This document shows, piece after piece, positions 1 through 12,700 of a stretch of DNA of 64,000 bases. Where the stretch lies: NCBI GenBank assembly GCA_037903475.1, contig JBAJFG010000562.1, positions 1,550,001 through 1,614,000 on the forward strand. Reading direction: 5' to 3'. The notes beneath the pieces are model-generated. The model was not told where the DNA came from. It saw only the letters and a program-made list of their open reading frames with translations, and searched no databases. The position numbers were made by a program, and so were the translations under genes. Positions within the stretch are counted from its first letter, which is position 1. Each line of letters opens with the position of its first letter. Origin of the DNA: Ancylostoma caninum (lineage: Eukaryota > Nematoda > Chromadorea > Rhabditida > Ancylostomatidae).

Positions 1-110
1 ATCTTTGTGATTACCCATGGTAAACGTCAGCCTGCTTACCCAAACGTGACATTGTAGGTACCCAGACTGCTAACCATGGGTAATCACACCCATGGGTATG
101 AGATCGCTCA
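1..110. repeat. TACCC/GGGTA palindromic dispersed repeat, copy 1
   Basis: The first bases hold repeated short palindromes built on TTACCCATGG and CCATGGGTAA, followed by a GATGCATCC motif near 120. The same vocabulary recurs near 10.1-10.6, 33.3, 37.1-37.6, 49.1-49.3 and 52.2 kb, so I call it a dispersed repeat family. The left end lies outside the window. No coding potential is seen. Confidence 0.6.
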
Positions 111-2284
111 TACTTCCAGAGATGCATCCCAGCTCAAGACTTGAATAGCGTCGAAAATTAACTACACTCATCACATTAACAGCCCATGACACAGAGTCAT
201 TTGCGGCAAATCCACAGAATTTTGTACCTGTTGCGACATTTACTCCTCCTTAACTCCCTTTAAAGAGTGGACAGCTATTATTATGGCTATGACACGACCG
301 AGGCAAAAATAGTTATTACATGCAGAACATTACGAAAATCCAAAGCAAATAAGGCTGCCTCTACATTCCCCACCGAGTATACTATGTGTAGCTTTAAAGG
401 CAGTGTGTCACCTCGTCTTCGTGTCTGTGCTTTTACCAGATTCTGAATCTTTCTGACACGCTGAATCCAATGGTATACCTAAAATGTTATAAAAAGGCCT
501 TAAACCCTATTTTTAAACGTTTTTCGGGGCGGGGTTTGTAACAGTTTGTCAAGCCGAGTGGACGCGTGAAGCCGTTCGTCTTATCGATCGGACACGTCTA
601 GACGTGTTGGCCAACGCTGCAGACGTGGCGGGCAGCCAGCACATTCATGGACCGCTCCACCCAAGTGGTCCGTGAGCTGCACTTTCGGACCCTCCAAGAA
701 CGGGGTTTCCGTCATTTTTTATGAGCTTTGACGTACATCTTTGGAATTAGCGTGATAAGGAGGTCTAGAGTCTGCCGGTATTTTCAGCTCAAGAAAAGAG
801 TTGACACACTGCCTTTTAATAAAAGCCATCGATCGGAATAAATATCGACGGTATTGTTACGATATTCTACGATACGATCTTGACAGCTCAGCTATGCTAA
901 CGGTGTTCTTTACAGAGCATCGCAGGCATAGCAGCTGCAGCACAAGCCATTGCTAATCGATACGTATCAAAATCTATAAGGCCTGGGAGACGGCGATGGA
1001 CGGCACTACACTAGACTTTGAGTTTAATGGGAACGTAACGGCTGAGGCAAGCAAAACTTGAATTTCTGATGCCCTAATATTCCAAGCGCATTGTGTCCAA
1101 ATTGCAGTAAAAACTTCGCTGGAATAGCATGCCTTTAGTTCCTTTACTTTGGAAGCGTGAAAGACGAGAAATCAGAATTCTAAGAGTGAAGAAACTTCAA
1201 GATAAGGATGAAGAGAGTAGAGCGTCCTATGCACCAAATGTTGACCACACCAGTGTAGAAGGTATAAGTACACTTAGGACCGAATAAAAACCGATTCGAT
1301 CAAGTAATTGAATCGATGATTTAGAAATCAGTTCAAAAATCAACGTACTGAAAGTAGATGGTGCTCCACCTTTGTTACCTCAACCAACGACCCCGTACTG
1401 CTCATTTTTCAAATATTCGAACTATTCACAATCGAGTATTTGATGTCAAACGTATATGAGACGTTATTTCGCCTTAACTATAGTACTAAGCTTTCATCAC
1501 AACAGATTTAAATACAACCAGGCCAGGCCAGAGTTCATCCAGTCGTCTTTAAAACTTGTATAAAGGTATGAGCAATAGGGAAAAAATTAGGAAATTATGT
1601 AAGAAGTCTATTTGGCTAAACCTGAGCACTCAAAAAAAAGATTGATGAAGTAGGGTATACATAAGAAACAAAAAAGTTCCGTTTTTAAAAGAATTACATC
1701 AGCAAAGTGCATATTGCATGGATGTCGTAGAACTTCACTTCAAGAAGGTAATGGACGAGCGGACATGCTCATAAAAATTAGGCATTGAAATTTCTCAAAA
1801 ATCACTGCATTTTGACATTCTCATCAATAGCTTTCTAGTACCACCCGACTATCTAACTCTGCTATTGTGCCATCCGAACCCTTGGCCGTCGAGACACGAG
1901 GCCATGGACCAGCGAAAAAGCCATTAATTGCGCTTTCACTGCTTCGACTGCCACAATAGAAACTCGTTCAAAGAAGAGCACTTGCCCTGCTGCACATGTT
2001 CTTGTGACGAGAAGCAATTCTCAAGACAACAGCTTTTGCCTCGACACTTTGTTCCCGGAGAAATAAATGCGCTCTAAGCAAAGCAATAAACAAGGAACCC
2101 TGGGGGAAATGGTCGCAACGAATTCTGGAACGTTCGAATTTTTCTTTTTATTCCTGCAATCCCAAAATCGTCCATTGCTCCGCAGTCATAACCAATTACA
2201 CGCCTGGACAAACAGAACAAATAACGAAGCATTCAACACTGAAACCACATCAACTGTGCGTCAAACCCCACCTGGTGAACGTAC
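111..2284. other. Non-coding stretch, no supported gene
   Basis: No gene can be supported here. A GC-richer patch near 520-720 and an open stretch near 1130-1286 on the plus strand (charged, about 50 codons) are the only coding-like parts. Neither has convincing partners, and the first ends in an in-frame stop. Later exons of a minus-strand gene that may start at 2360 would lie in this stretch, but I could not identify them. Confidence 0.4.
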
Positions 2285-2360
2285 CTCCCTGATTGAACAG
2301 CTCATTCTCATCATCGTCGATGGGAAGAGACGATGACGACGTCGGCGGCGGCGGATCCAT
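2285..2360 (-). CDS. Candidate first coding exon of an unidentified minus-strand gene
   Basis: On the minus strand an ATG at 2360 opens 25 codons reading MDPPPPTSSSSLPIDDDE and then an acidic stretch. It ends in a strong donor (G|GTACGT) at 2284. An in-frame TGA lies just upstream of the ATG, which supports a true start. The proline/serine run followed by DDDE is typical of a disordered N-terminus. I do not recognise the protein, and no downstream exon was found between 1 and 2284. The plus-strand open frame here is the antisense shadow. It could be chance, but the combination of start, composition and donor is better than background. Confidence 0.35.
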
Positions 2361-4849
2361 AACTTCCCGGAATGGAGCTGCTCACAACGTTCCGATGCGG
2401 TCTCGGAGAGCCAGATAAGAGCAGCCGCCTCGTCTCTCGACGAGATAAGGTGTCACAAACTGTGAGAACTCGGCTGTGACAATGTATTCAGTCTCTCGAC
2501 CAGACAGACCTGCACCGAAATCGATGTGGCCGCCGCCTACATGCCGTCGAACGACGACGAACCACTAACAACTAGCAGGCAGCCAGCTGCAGCACAGCCC
2601 TGCGCTCCTCCTTCTCTTTGTCGAGCGAGTAGTTGGAAAAAACCAGAAGCCTTATTGAGGCGGAATCGATTGCTGCCTCATAGTCCTCGCACCGGCTACT
2701 CGGCGGCCAACGTCCAATTCGCTACCTCCACAGCACTCCTGTTCACGGCTGGTTAGCTACCAACATGTCTGGCAGTAATTTCCAAGCATTTCGGATTATG
2801 GCAATCATTTCCAGGTAAGATTAGGAACGTTTCCATATCAATCCTATTTCTGGACCATTAAAGGTCTGAATACTGCGTAGAAACCCGTGAACTTGAGCAT
2901 TTCTGTCTCACGCAAACGTAATAAAGCCAATAGAGCGTCGCCAATGTTGTCCAACCATAGCAACCGACACAGATTTATACGCAAAAGCGCGTAATCTGCT
3001 AAGTTCCTCTGATGTTCCTCAAAAACTTCGTCATCAACCTCATCATAGTCATGTTGAGCAACTTTGCGAGGTTTTCACTATGGCATCCTGGCTCTACTGA
3101 TCTTACACGCTCTCCACACAAATTTCGGAGAGTTGTGAAGGGAGTGACCGAGAAATAAGTGGGATTTACTCGGAATTTATGCAGAAACGACGGAATTCAG
3201 CATGAAGCTCCTAAAAATTTGCAGAAATTCCAGTGGTAAAGCCTGTATCAAACGCAATGATGGCTGAGAATTTTTGCATATTGCCTGCTTTTCTCTTACC
3301 CTCTAATTCCTGCACACTCTCCAGCGCTCTCTTTCCCTCTGTCGTCTCTCCAACTCTCTTCCCCAGTGAAAAAAAAACTATAGGTATCCATAAATGTGCT
3401 GCCGGAAATGATCTGGCGTATACATATGTCGATGGCTCTCTGTCAGTGCATGAGCACAAAAATTTCATACTGAATATTAAAAAAAAGAGTTTCCTCCAAG
3501 AAAAGCAACCATCCTACGACAACGTGCAGCCAGGAAAAAAAACTCATAACTGCCACTCGAGACAAGCAACTCGAATAAGTCGAGGTATTGTAAACAATTA
3601 ACTCTGAACAATGGGTATGACCTCTTAGCAGCTCATCAGTGACGGAAGTTGACGAGACTGTAAGGGGGAATGCTGAAGGGTGTGTGGGAAGAAAAGCTGA
3701 GGCTCCCTCCAAAACGGAGACCTGCACAACCGGAATTTCAGGAATTTGTTTCAAATTGGAGTAATTAAAAATAAATAATTGGAAGACAATAGTAAAGATG
3801 AGGAATTAGGAATGAATTAAGCAATTTTCATCCATTTCGAGAATGAATTTGAAAAATTTTGCTTATACACCCTCGGGGACGAAAAATGGAGGGGGGGGGG
3901 GAGGATGGCGGGAAGGGAATTTGTGTCCACCACTTTCCAGTTTGAGTTTTGTTTTGCAGTTTGAGTTTCCAATTTGAGTTTTGTTGGCAAATTTTGATGC
4001 TTATGCTTAGTGCAATCGCACATACATTTTTATACACTTTTTCGAAGATCCAGACCTTAATTACTACTAGAATAATTACTATTATTACTAGTGTAATTTA
4101 CAAACAATTACCAATAAAAAGCGGATAGATCCCGCGGAAAACTAGACAGTGGCGAATAAATGATGTCAGATGACAAGAGCTCCACATGACCTTTGGAAAA
4201 CAAGCCTGGCAACGCCGGTGGAGAAGCGTAACATTTGACTTGACCAGATTAACACGGTTAAATCCAGAGCTAATCGAATTTCGAGTGATATGAGATGTAG
4301 ACTGTTCGAATAACAAAAGAAACCGAGATTTTTGAAGTATCTACTATTCAATAGCAACGAAAAACCGAGTTAGGTATCTATAATATTTGAAAGAAAACAT
4401 ACTGCACGCTGCGGACTTATTCTACTAGTCCAAGCAGATACGGCTGATTCTCAAACGCCAAACCGCACAGACATAAGCAAAATAGTTGACAAGGCCGCAA
4501 TAATGATAATAATTGCCTCTATTTTCGTAGCCTCGTTTTTTCAACATTATTTTTGACACAAGGAAATTCACTCTTAATTCACCTACTATTCGAAAACACT
4601 TAAAAACCGAGTTAAATATCGACAAAGTACTCGGAAGAAAGCCTGGCGCACAGTCCGAACACTGACTCAGGCGATGTTTCGCGCATTGCTACAACACAAC
4701 ATAAGAGCTTTTTTTCTTCTCGATTTGAACCAAATCCGGAGTTCTTCGGACAAAACTGCCCATTGACCTATATAAGCAAAGAAAACTTGACAGTGGTGCG
4801 GGAAGTTTTTGTGAATAACCACTCCAAAATTTAAGATGTTTAGCAGATA
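2361..4849. other. Intergenic or intronic DNA without supported genes
   Basis: Pyrimidine tracts, a G homopolymer near 3890 and AT-rich sequence fill this stretch. Open frames at 3211-3601 on both strands are low-complexity (a CTCTC-rich tract against its complement) and have no splice partners. I see no conserved protein. Confidence 0.5.
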
Positions 4850-5056
4850 CAGGGCATTTACCTCGGAGTAAACATCGCGTTGCAATACGCGAGCGAGCTC
4901 ATCCATTCCAATAGATAAAATTCTCAGTTGAAAGGCTACGTGTGAGTGATCTTTAACGGTTCGCACGTGGCCCTTCGACAGAGAATTTGATCTATTGGAA
5001 TGGATCAGCTCGCGCGCGTATTGGAACGTGATGTTTACTCCGAGGTGAATGCCCAG
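4850..5056. repeat. Long-armed hairpin element (MITE-like)
   Basis: The left arm (from about 4852, GGGCATTTACCTCGGAGTAA) is repeated as its reverse complement at the right end (to about 5053). Further pairing continues inward through the CATTCCAATAGAT region, with a short unpaired centre. Each arm is roughly 90 bp. This is the structure of a foldback/MITE. No target duplication was resolved. Confidence 0.7.
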
Positions 5057-5300
5057 TACCACAGAACGGACTTGTTCCACAGTATAACTAGAACAAAATT
5101 ACCATGAGGAAAAAAGTAGCAAAATAGTAGCTTCCTTGGAAAACATAGAGAGAACATGAGAACTATCCGTACAATGATTATGGTAACTCTAATTTGAAAA
5201 AGAAATTAGAGTAATTGAAAATTCCCTTCATAAATCGAGACTCCTCCCTCTTATTTCCAATCCGTAAGCTCACGAGTTGCCAACACTCATCCAAACTCAC

Positions 5301-5468
5301 TCGCTAGCTGTTGATCTGGATACTGGCGTGTTGAATCCTTGTCCCTGTGGCGGTGCGGTGATCATTTCAACGGTGGTGTTCGGCTCCGCGTTGATCACTT
5401 GATCTGGCACTGGTGCCACATCCATGGGAGCCTCATCCACTGCCACATCCATCTCCTCACGACGGGGG
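5301..5468 (-). CDS. Candidate internal exon, acidic/proline-rich, unidentified
   Basis: A 168-nt minus-strand stretch lies between a CTTTCAG acceptor (next to 5468) and a GA|GTGAGT donor (next to 5301). It stays open for 55 codons and reads PRREEMDVAVDEAPMDVAPV, continuing to a PQGQGFNTPVSR segment. Composition (Glu/Asp/Pro/Val rich) and splice sites look like a real exon of a disordered region. Neighbouring exons were not identified. The plus-strand 88-codon frame over the same bases is its antisense. Identity unknown. Confidence 0.4.
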
Positions 5469-5948
5469 CTGAAAGGACGCTCTTATTCACGGAATATCCA
5501 CAGAATACCAACAAAATACTCAACGAAAAACAACAGAAGATGAGCAGAACAAGGGAAAACCTCTCTTTTTACAATGTGGCTACAGCTTTACAACTCCTTA
5601 CCTAAATTTGTTAAGAATACTTAGTAAAGTACTTATGATCATGGCGGTTAGTCAGTTAGCAGCGCATGTCACACGCGTCCTCCGCTCCCTCTCACCAGGA
5701 ACGATATTGATTCTTGAGATATTACGTGGCAATAGGAGGCATCGGATGAGCAAATAGATCATGTACCAAAGATCAATCAGATCACTCACATTATTTCATG
5801 TCACACAACTCATCTTTTATTATTTTATCCTCGAGAATTCACTCTATTCAACGCTTTTTGCGCATATTTAACCTTACTCATAAAATCTTATTTACTTTAC
5901 TACAGTAACAGACTCATTTTTAGATAGGCCAGTGGATCCAGGAGGAGT

Positions 5949-6769
5949 ATGGACGTCGTCTACGACGTTGTAGAAAGTGAGTCATGTTCAGCTTCTCTTT
6001 AATTCCTTGGTGTATTGTGAAATCTGGCTTGGCTAACATGCCAATGGCCGTGGTTTAGCGGGAAACGTCATTTAAAAGAAAAAAAGAAAGACTCAGAGAG
6101 ACTCAGAGCGCTGCGAATCTACCGATTCGTTATAGGTTAAAAAAACGAAATTGGAGAAATAAATAAGAAATAAGAGGAGTAAATAATAAAGAGAATAAAC
6201 AAAGGGGCAAGTAAAATGGAAGATTTGTTAACTTCCCTGAATTCTTCGCACTAAACATCAGAATTGACGAAATTTCCATAAGCCCTACTTACATAGGTAA
6301 ATACTTACCTTACGCATATTTTGCTTAGACGTACTAGGCTAAGCATTGAGAGTATCCCAGTAGTCCAGCCATGTAACCAATAGCTCCGCCCACTTCCATG
6401 GGAGAAGCCTTGCTAGTTGCACGCGCCACACGCTAGCTGCCCTATATTGAGTGCCCTCTCTATCAAAAATTCAAAAGCCTCCAAACAATAGGTAGTGGGG
6501 AGAGTGTTAGACAGCTTTTGAACCTGGTAATTTACTAAGAACAACCCGTGATACTTCGTAAATAACAAAGTAATACTACCAAAGTAATTCCAGAAAAAGA
6601 AGCTCCGGCTGTGCTAAACTTTCGGGGTTTTTCGATGTTTTATTTGCATTATTTTTCAGGTATTCACATTTTCATCCCTCTAGTCGCCATTGCATTCGTC
6701 TGCGGTGTTCTATACTTCTATAACAGAAGAGAAACTCAGCTACAGTCACCGCCAAGAAAAGGTGTGTAG
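5949..6769 (+). CDS. Possible small single-pass membrane protein, two exons
   Basis: Exon 1 (5949-5976) starts at ATG and reads MDVVYDVVE. It ends in A|GTGAGT. Exon 2 (6660-6769) follows a TTTTTCAG acceptor in matching phase, encodes a hydrophobic segment (IHIFIPLVAIAFVCGVLYFY), then a basic tail (NRRETQLQSPPRKGV) and a TAG stop. The product would be 45 aa: a short extracellular or luminal head, one transmembrane helix of about 20 residues, and a positive cytosolic tail consistent with the positive-inside rule. A GTGTGT donor overlaps the last codons, so exon 2 may instead splice onward and be part of a larger protein. No family recognised. Confidence 0.35.
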
Positions 6770-7823
6770 TTGTTTACGCATTTTCATTGTAATTTGAATT
6801 TTAACTTATTAATGTCTAATAAGGTCAAAGAATAAAACAGTTAATGGGTTAAAATTTAAGAAAAAAACTGTAACAACAAAATTGTTAATTATTTCCGCAT
6901 GATAAATCCATTTCAAAGGGGACAAAAAATTCAAGATCACATAGGTTTCTACTTGTTAACTGTAGTCATTACAGCTCACTAAGTAAATGGGGATAAGACC
7001 TGGGTTCGCTCGGATCATAGAAGAAAATCAACAAAGAAAAAACGTACTAATTGCACAATTAGTATGCGAGATTTCCGCAATTAACTGGTTTCGGGACTAA
7101 AACTTAACCAGAATAGGTGTGGTTCCCTTGACAACGCTCCTGCCCCGGGTAATAGACCCTTTATTAGTTATGAGGAACACCTATGCTATGAAGAACATCT
7201 CAACGTATTCATAACTCTTACACTTTTGAAACTGGCCAAAGCGGTACTCACTTGAATACTTCTTTCTAACTTCGATGTACTCATATACGTAGTTAATATT
7301 CACGAAGACAATTTATTCAATCAGATTCGAATCCCTTGACAAAAAAAGGAGCCTACACCTCCAAAAAATACCTGTGTGAATCCAATTTTAACCGAAAACC
7401 TGTTGAATAAGATTATTATAACAAAAAGGTGCTGATAAATGGTACGACCAGTTCTGTGATTATAAAAACATCCTACATTCAGCCAAAGCGCATGTTCTAG
7501 TTTTGAACAAGGACCCAGCCCGAAGGGCAATCTGCGCCTATAAAAGAAGTCATGCAACAAAGCACCTGAGCAGGGGGTTATGAAACTCGCAAATAAAAAG
7601 ATGGATTAAAAACTTTTGATCCCCTAGCAATATTGTGTAACGAGCTAGAATGAACACTATTGGGTTGATTTCGTTTGAATTCATAAACTTGTCAAAAGTA
7701 GATTCCTAAGGGTTACAAAAGCAAATCTAAGGAGATTTCAAAGAACACCAAGAAAGGTTATTGCTCGAAAAAGTGAATAATATCCCATTCCAAAACTGTA
7801 TGAGATTGAGGAAATTTTGGGTA

Positions 7824-7919
7824 TGGAGCGTTATACCTGGAGTCTCTGTGATTGACCAGTTGGAAACTGACCAATCGCAGAGCTGGGCCGCACCGCCCTC
7901 TCCAGGTATAACGCTCCAC
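7824..7919. repeat. Short double-hairpin inverted repeat
   Basis: An outer inverted repeat (GGAGCGTTATACCTGGAG and its complement at the right end) encloses an inner one (CTCTGTGATTGACCAGTT against AACTGACCAATCGCAGAG). The whole 96-bp stretch can fold into one long stem. MITE-like; no coding role. Confidence 0.65.
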
Positions 7920-9521
7920 ATCCGGAAATCTTATGTATTCGCGAAGGTTTACGATGTTCATGGCTTTAGTTAACATAGGAAATCCAACCTCTTCCACACA
8001 TTTCCCTCCTTTTTCTCTAGAATATGAAACAGACGCCTATATTCTTTTCCCCAGGCACAATTTCACCTTTCATAAAAAAAACGCCACTGGAATGCTTGAG
8101 TAAAAATTTGATTGTAATCCGAGCCCTCTTTTTAGTATGCGGGACGTTTTTAGCGATTACGATGCCACATTATACCGCCGAGTTTTGATGCGGTGCTATG
8201 CTTGACATCTAGCGATGTTGCGAATCGTAGGGTATGAGCTCCACGCCACAGTATCTTGCAAAATTAGAAATGAAAACAGTGGCCGGCAACGCACCTAAGA
8301 AATCATGGTAATATGGGCAGCATACCCTCCAAACAATGAATTTGACCCACAAGGATTGTGATGGCGCGAAGGTGAGAGCGAGGATTGAGGGGAGATGGAT
8401 GAGGCTAAGTGAGGTGTACCTTTCTGTAGCGAGAAGGGTACAAATCAGTGGAGAACTATGATAACTTCTCACCACCCTAGAGGAGAAAGCCTACTTTTAC
8501 CAATGAAGTTTAATAAAGTAACTGTATGGATGAGTAGCGACAAAGTATAGCAAACTGGCAACAAAATGTAGCAAATTTAGCCAGTATTCGAACAGCATAG
8601 ACAGGATAGAGGATAATTAATAACAACGACCTAACAATATTCAGCGGTGAATAACCACGACTGCCATTACGAAACAACCATTTTACAGAAAAAAACTTTC
8701 ATTTCACTCATAAGTAACATAGAAAAACAACAAATACAAGTTTAGTACAGCGTATAGAAGATCTTATGCTATTGCAGGACGGACTACAACCAACGCCACC
8801 GAGTCAAAGAAGGACAAATGATAGTTATCATAAATAAAGATGAATCTTACAATGTATTTCAATACTGTATAAGGAGGCTTGACTGCTGTAAAGTACAACT
8901 GTCCCAAAAATAGCGTACAGTCCTCGAGAAAACACACCTGTGTGTGACGAATGCATAAGTCGAGTTTGAAGAAGACTAGTAAAAACATTACAGGCGTCAC
9001 CTGCAAGGCTAATGGCCAAACACTTAGGGATTTCCGTCGCCTTTACCCACGAAATGTGATAGATGCTTCGCGACCCCTGGAGCGCGACTAGCGCACTAGG
9101 TTTGCACTGCCAGCGAACGACTTTTCGGATCTTTTCGTACTTTAAACAGCAATCAATCCTTGGCGACTAGGAATTGGTCTCAACTATGCATTCATTCGAA
9201 TAGAACAATAGAAAGTGATATTTACAGGATTATAAGGGTAATTTTCACAGAATCCAGACATTATTAACAGAATCTCGATCTATATAGTTGAATCTGGTAT
9301 GAAATTTAGAAAGCGATGACTTTACCTTAAAGCAGAATGCATTTCACAGAAACTTCAACCATTACCAGCCAAAAGCAGCTCAAACAATCCTAACAAGGTA
9401 ACTCTATCCTGGGATTTACCACAAAAAAATTATTTGACTCAATCTGATAACAGAAAATCTCGAACAACTCGAGTAATGCCATTCTAATAATAAGCACAAC
9501 CACACATATTAACATCTTCAG
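7920..9521. other. Gene-poor stretch
   Basis: No exon or repeat could be supported. Minus-strand open frames at 8209-9019 lack recognisable composition or splice context. AT-rich with no obvious promoter. Confidence 0.4.
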
Positions 9522-9678
9522 GATACCATTATACGGCAGATATGGCAGATCTCGTCGAGAACGAAGAAAATCAATCGAAAATGCCATTCATGAAGTCACT
9601 CATCGATAATGGTGCCTCCGTTCTTATCATCAGTTGCCTACGACGCAATCTGGAGAGACATAATGCATTGAATCTCAC
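9522..9678 (+). CDS. Candidate isolated exon, helical (ARM-like) sequence
   Basis: A 157-nt plus-strand stretch lies between a CTTCAG acceptor and an AC|GTATAC donor and is open throughout. It reads YHYTADMADLVENEENQSKM and then a SLIDNGASVLIISCLRRNLE segment. The spacing of hydrophobic residues suggests paired helices of an armadillo-type repeat. I noted a weak resemblance to beta-catenin-like 1 proteins (LID..., NLER), which is not enough to name it. No partner exons were found nearby. It sits 46 bp from the mek-2 stop codon on the other strand. Confidence 0.3.
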
Positions 9679-9723
9679 GTATACGGCATCTTTTTGAAAT
9701 ATTTTATAGCCCACCACGACGTC

Positions 9724-12700
9724 TTATTGCACTGGCTGGATCGATATCGTCTCGGTGACGAAGCTCGCAAATTCTCCGCTATCGTCCACGTCTGCATAAC
9801 GCAGAAAGAATGGATCGGATGACAGCGACTTCAGATTCGCACGCTCTCCTGGCAATTTCTTCAGGCATTTTGACACGAAGTTCACTGCTTCATCACTGGA
9901 ATTTTTTTCTTTATATTTACTTGACATGGTAAAGTAGGAGCCATCATAACAGAACCAGAGTAACATCCTGGAGAAAACACGACCATGACCATAGGGACTT
10001 GGAAAACCTATGGCCTTAATATGACTTTAGCCACCTTGTGCTTAAAATAGGCCAGAGCTCCACAGTAACATCCATCTCTGAAAACCTAGGTAATATATTA
10101 CCTAAGGATGAAGGTTACCCAAACGGAAGACGAATGCTCAAACATTAACCAATGAGGCACGAAAGTTTACGCAACCTCGGTAACGTTAGCTAAAGGTGAC
10201 AGCAAAAAAGGTGTACGCGATCACCCTGCCCGACTCAGTGCTTAGAGGTTGTGGAAATTACCCGCTGCATATGGAATCGGGTATCCAGTGCTAGATGACG
10301 TTTGCCGGGATACTCAACGCAGGTATATCTTACCTATCGCTCTACCCCGCTACATCTGTTACATCTGGGCCCGGTTTCATGCATGGGAAGCATGGGTAAT
10401 GTCATACCTATGGGTACCAGCTGGGCATGGACTACGCTACATATGGGTAGACTTGTTGATGTGTGCCTAATAAGGTGTAATTTTGGGTATATTAACACGT
10501 TTACTATGGGTAATTTCAATGATGCCTTCGAACCCTGGCTGAAGAGTTTGTTGCGTATCATTATAAGCGCGAATTTGGAGGTATTGCCCATTTATCCAGG
10601 GCGAAGTCTCGGATGCGTGTTGGTACCGGTTTATCAAACAATCTTTTTCAAAAAAAAAAAAAAACAGGCCGAAGTCGATTCCGACTACGGAAAATTCAAT
10701 TCCGATCGTGGTTTCCTGGTTTTCTTGAAATGGAAAATTTGTTTCCCCAACGGAGATTATAGGGTGGAGAACAGTGAAAAATCAACTCCGGACATACACA
10801 CCACTCAATAGTCTAGATACCATACAAACATTATAAAAATGTAATGAGTCAAGACAAATTCTCTTCCCGGTTTTCCCTTGAGAAGAACCGCCGCTAGTAA
10901 TTAACGGTTTAGTCCAGTATCTAGTGAAACAAACTGCCAAGTTCAACATCGACAGCTGTCGACTAGGCGCAACTCAGCCAATCAAGATTAATGGTCACTG
11001 AGTTGTAAACACCAATGGACCGTGCACAACGTGAATTTCGGAATTTTCTCGTTCACTTCGCAAAGAAAAAAAGTTGATAAATCAATATGCACGAACTCCA
11101 AAAGTGTACAAGGTCCCGCAGGAACAGGGTCACGGGCGTGGGCCATGACGAGATGGAACGGTTCCGGTCACGACCCAAGCCTGTGAATGAAAATAGTTTT
11201 ATATTAAGTAATTTTCTTGTTTCGCCTCCATCACTTGTACACAAAAGTACCGCCAGCGTCTATGTTTAAGCGAAATTGTGCAAGTAAGCATAATTACTTC
11301 ATAGCATTGCTACCAGCGATAAGTAAACAATTTCTTCTGGCATGCAATCGCGAAAAGATCCGACTAATGAAGCTTCATGGTAACCAAGCGATATAAATTC
11401 TTTTTGCTACTATTATCACGGAGCAGTTAGATTCTAGATCCTCCAAGCAGCAGCAACTGCCGCAAACTCATCCTCTAAAAAACCTTTTATCAAATTAAAA
11501 GTAGCCAAAAGTAACCAACATATTCAAGCTGCAAGGAACTAGTTTCACAACCAATATTTTCAATAGTATCAAATTCATTTTTTGAGTACACACTTGCATT
11601 TACCTTTGCCAAGTCTCATTTCGGACCTACTCAGGAAACTTCAGAAAACTAAGGATGCCCTCCTCCCTCTACCTACATTGCTCTTCGAAATGATATGAAA
11701 CGAGACGCAAATTACAGATCTTTCTGAATAATCCCCTTCTAATTATCGTTATCAGAACTCATTCTCACAATTTGGTAACAAAAGTACCAGATCAGCACCA
11801 CTTCATTTGTGAAGCATTGATTCAGGAAGGATCGAATTAACTCTGCCGGGACAATGCCCTTTTTAACATCTGCTCTCATTCTTTTCAACCCCTAGTATGA
11901 ATAGAAGTGCATGAAGTGTGCAAATTGTTTACATGGCAAAACAAAGTAAATAATGGATCCTGAAATGCAGGAGAAAAGAATTGTTATACCCATTTATGAC
12001 CACTAAATGAAAGGAAATGAGAAACCGCGCGCACCTGAAAACTCCCTTGGGGAGCGTTGGCGGAGGCTCATTCACGATATAGTCGAGCATTTCGAATATT
12101 GCCATAGCTGCTGGATTGTTCGACGCTTGATATGGTGGAACCTGTAAAACATGCAAATCCATGGTTCCTTAACATAAGATTAAGAAGAATAACAAGCATA
12201 AGTCAACCTTCTGGAAACTAATTACTCAACTATGCAAATGAAGTAAGCAAAAGAAGCAACTTAGCAAAACCCACATCTGCTCGCCCATCTGCCAGTTGCA
12301 CTTGCGACTCCGGAATACCAAACATCACCGAATATTCATGCTTGGATGGCGACGGAACCGGATATCGACCTATGAGCAGCTCAACAAGCGACAAGCCAAA
12401 TGACCAAATGTCCGACTGAATGGAGTAGTGGGAGCCAGTCAGCCGTTCCGGCTAGAGATAGAGAAATCAGATATCAAATGCCAAAATGGTAAAAAAAAAG
12501 CAAATGCAGTTGACCAACCGCCATGTACGATCTCGTTCCAACAAAAGAATTTGCCATACTGTCGATAAGCATACCCGAAACTCCAAAATCACAAAGTTTA
12601 ATCTCTCCATTGCTATTCACCAGCATATTTGAGGGTTTCACGTCTAAAAATGGGACCAAGTATACGACCAGAAAACCATTAAATCCTAGCTCCTAAAAAA

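Noticed and set aside
3233..3601. 122-codon plus-strand frame with Ser/Leu/Pro-rich start
   Set aside because: Pyrimidine-rich low-complexity tract, open on both strands, without splice support.
10249..10811. Frames of 73 and 169 codons inside the last mek-2 intron
   Set aside because: They translate the TACCC/GGGTA repeat and an A-tract.
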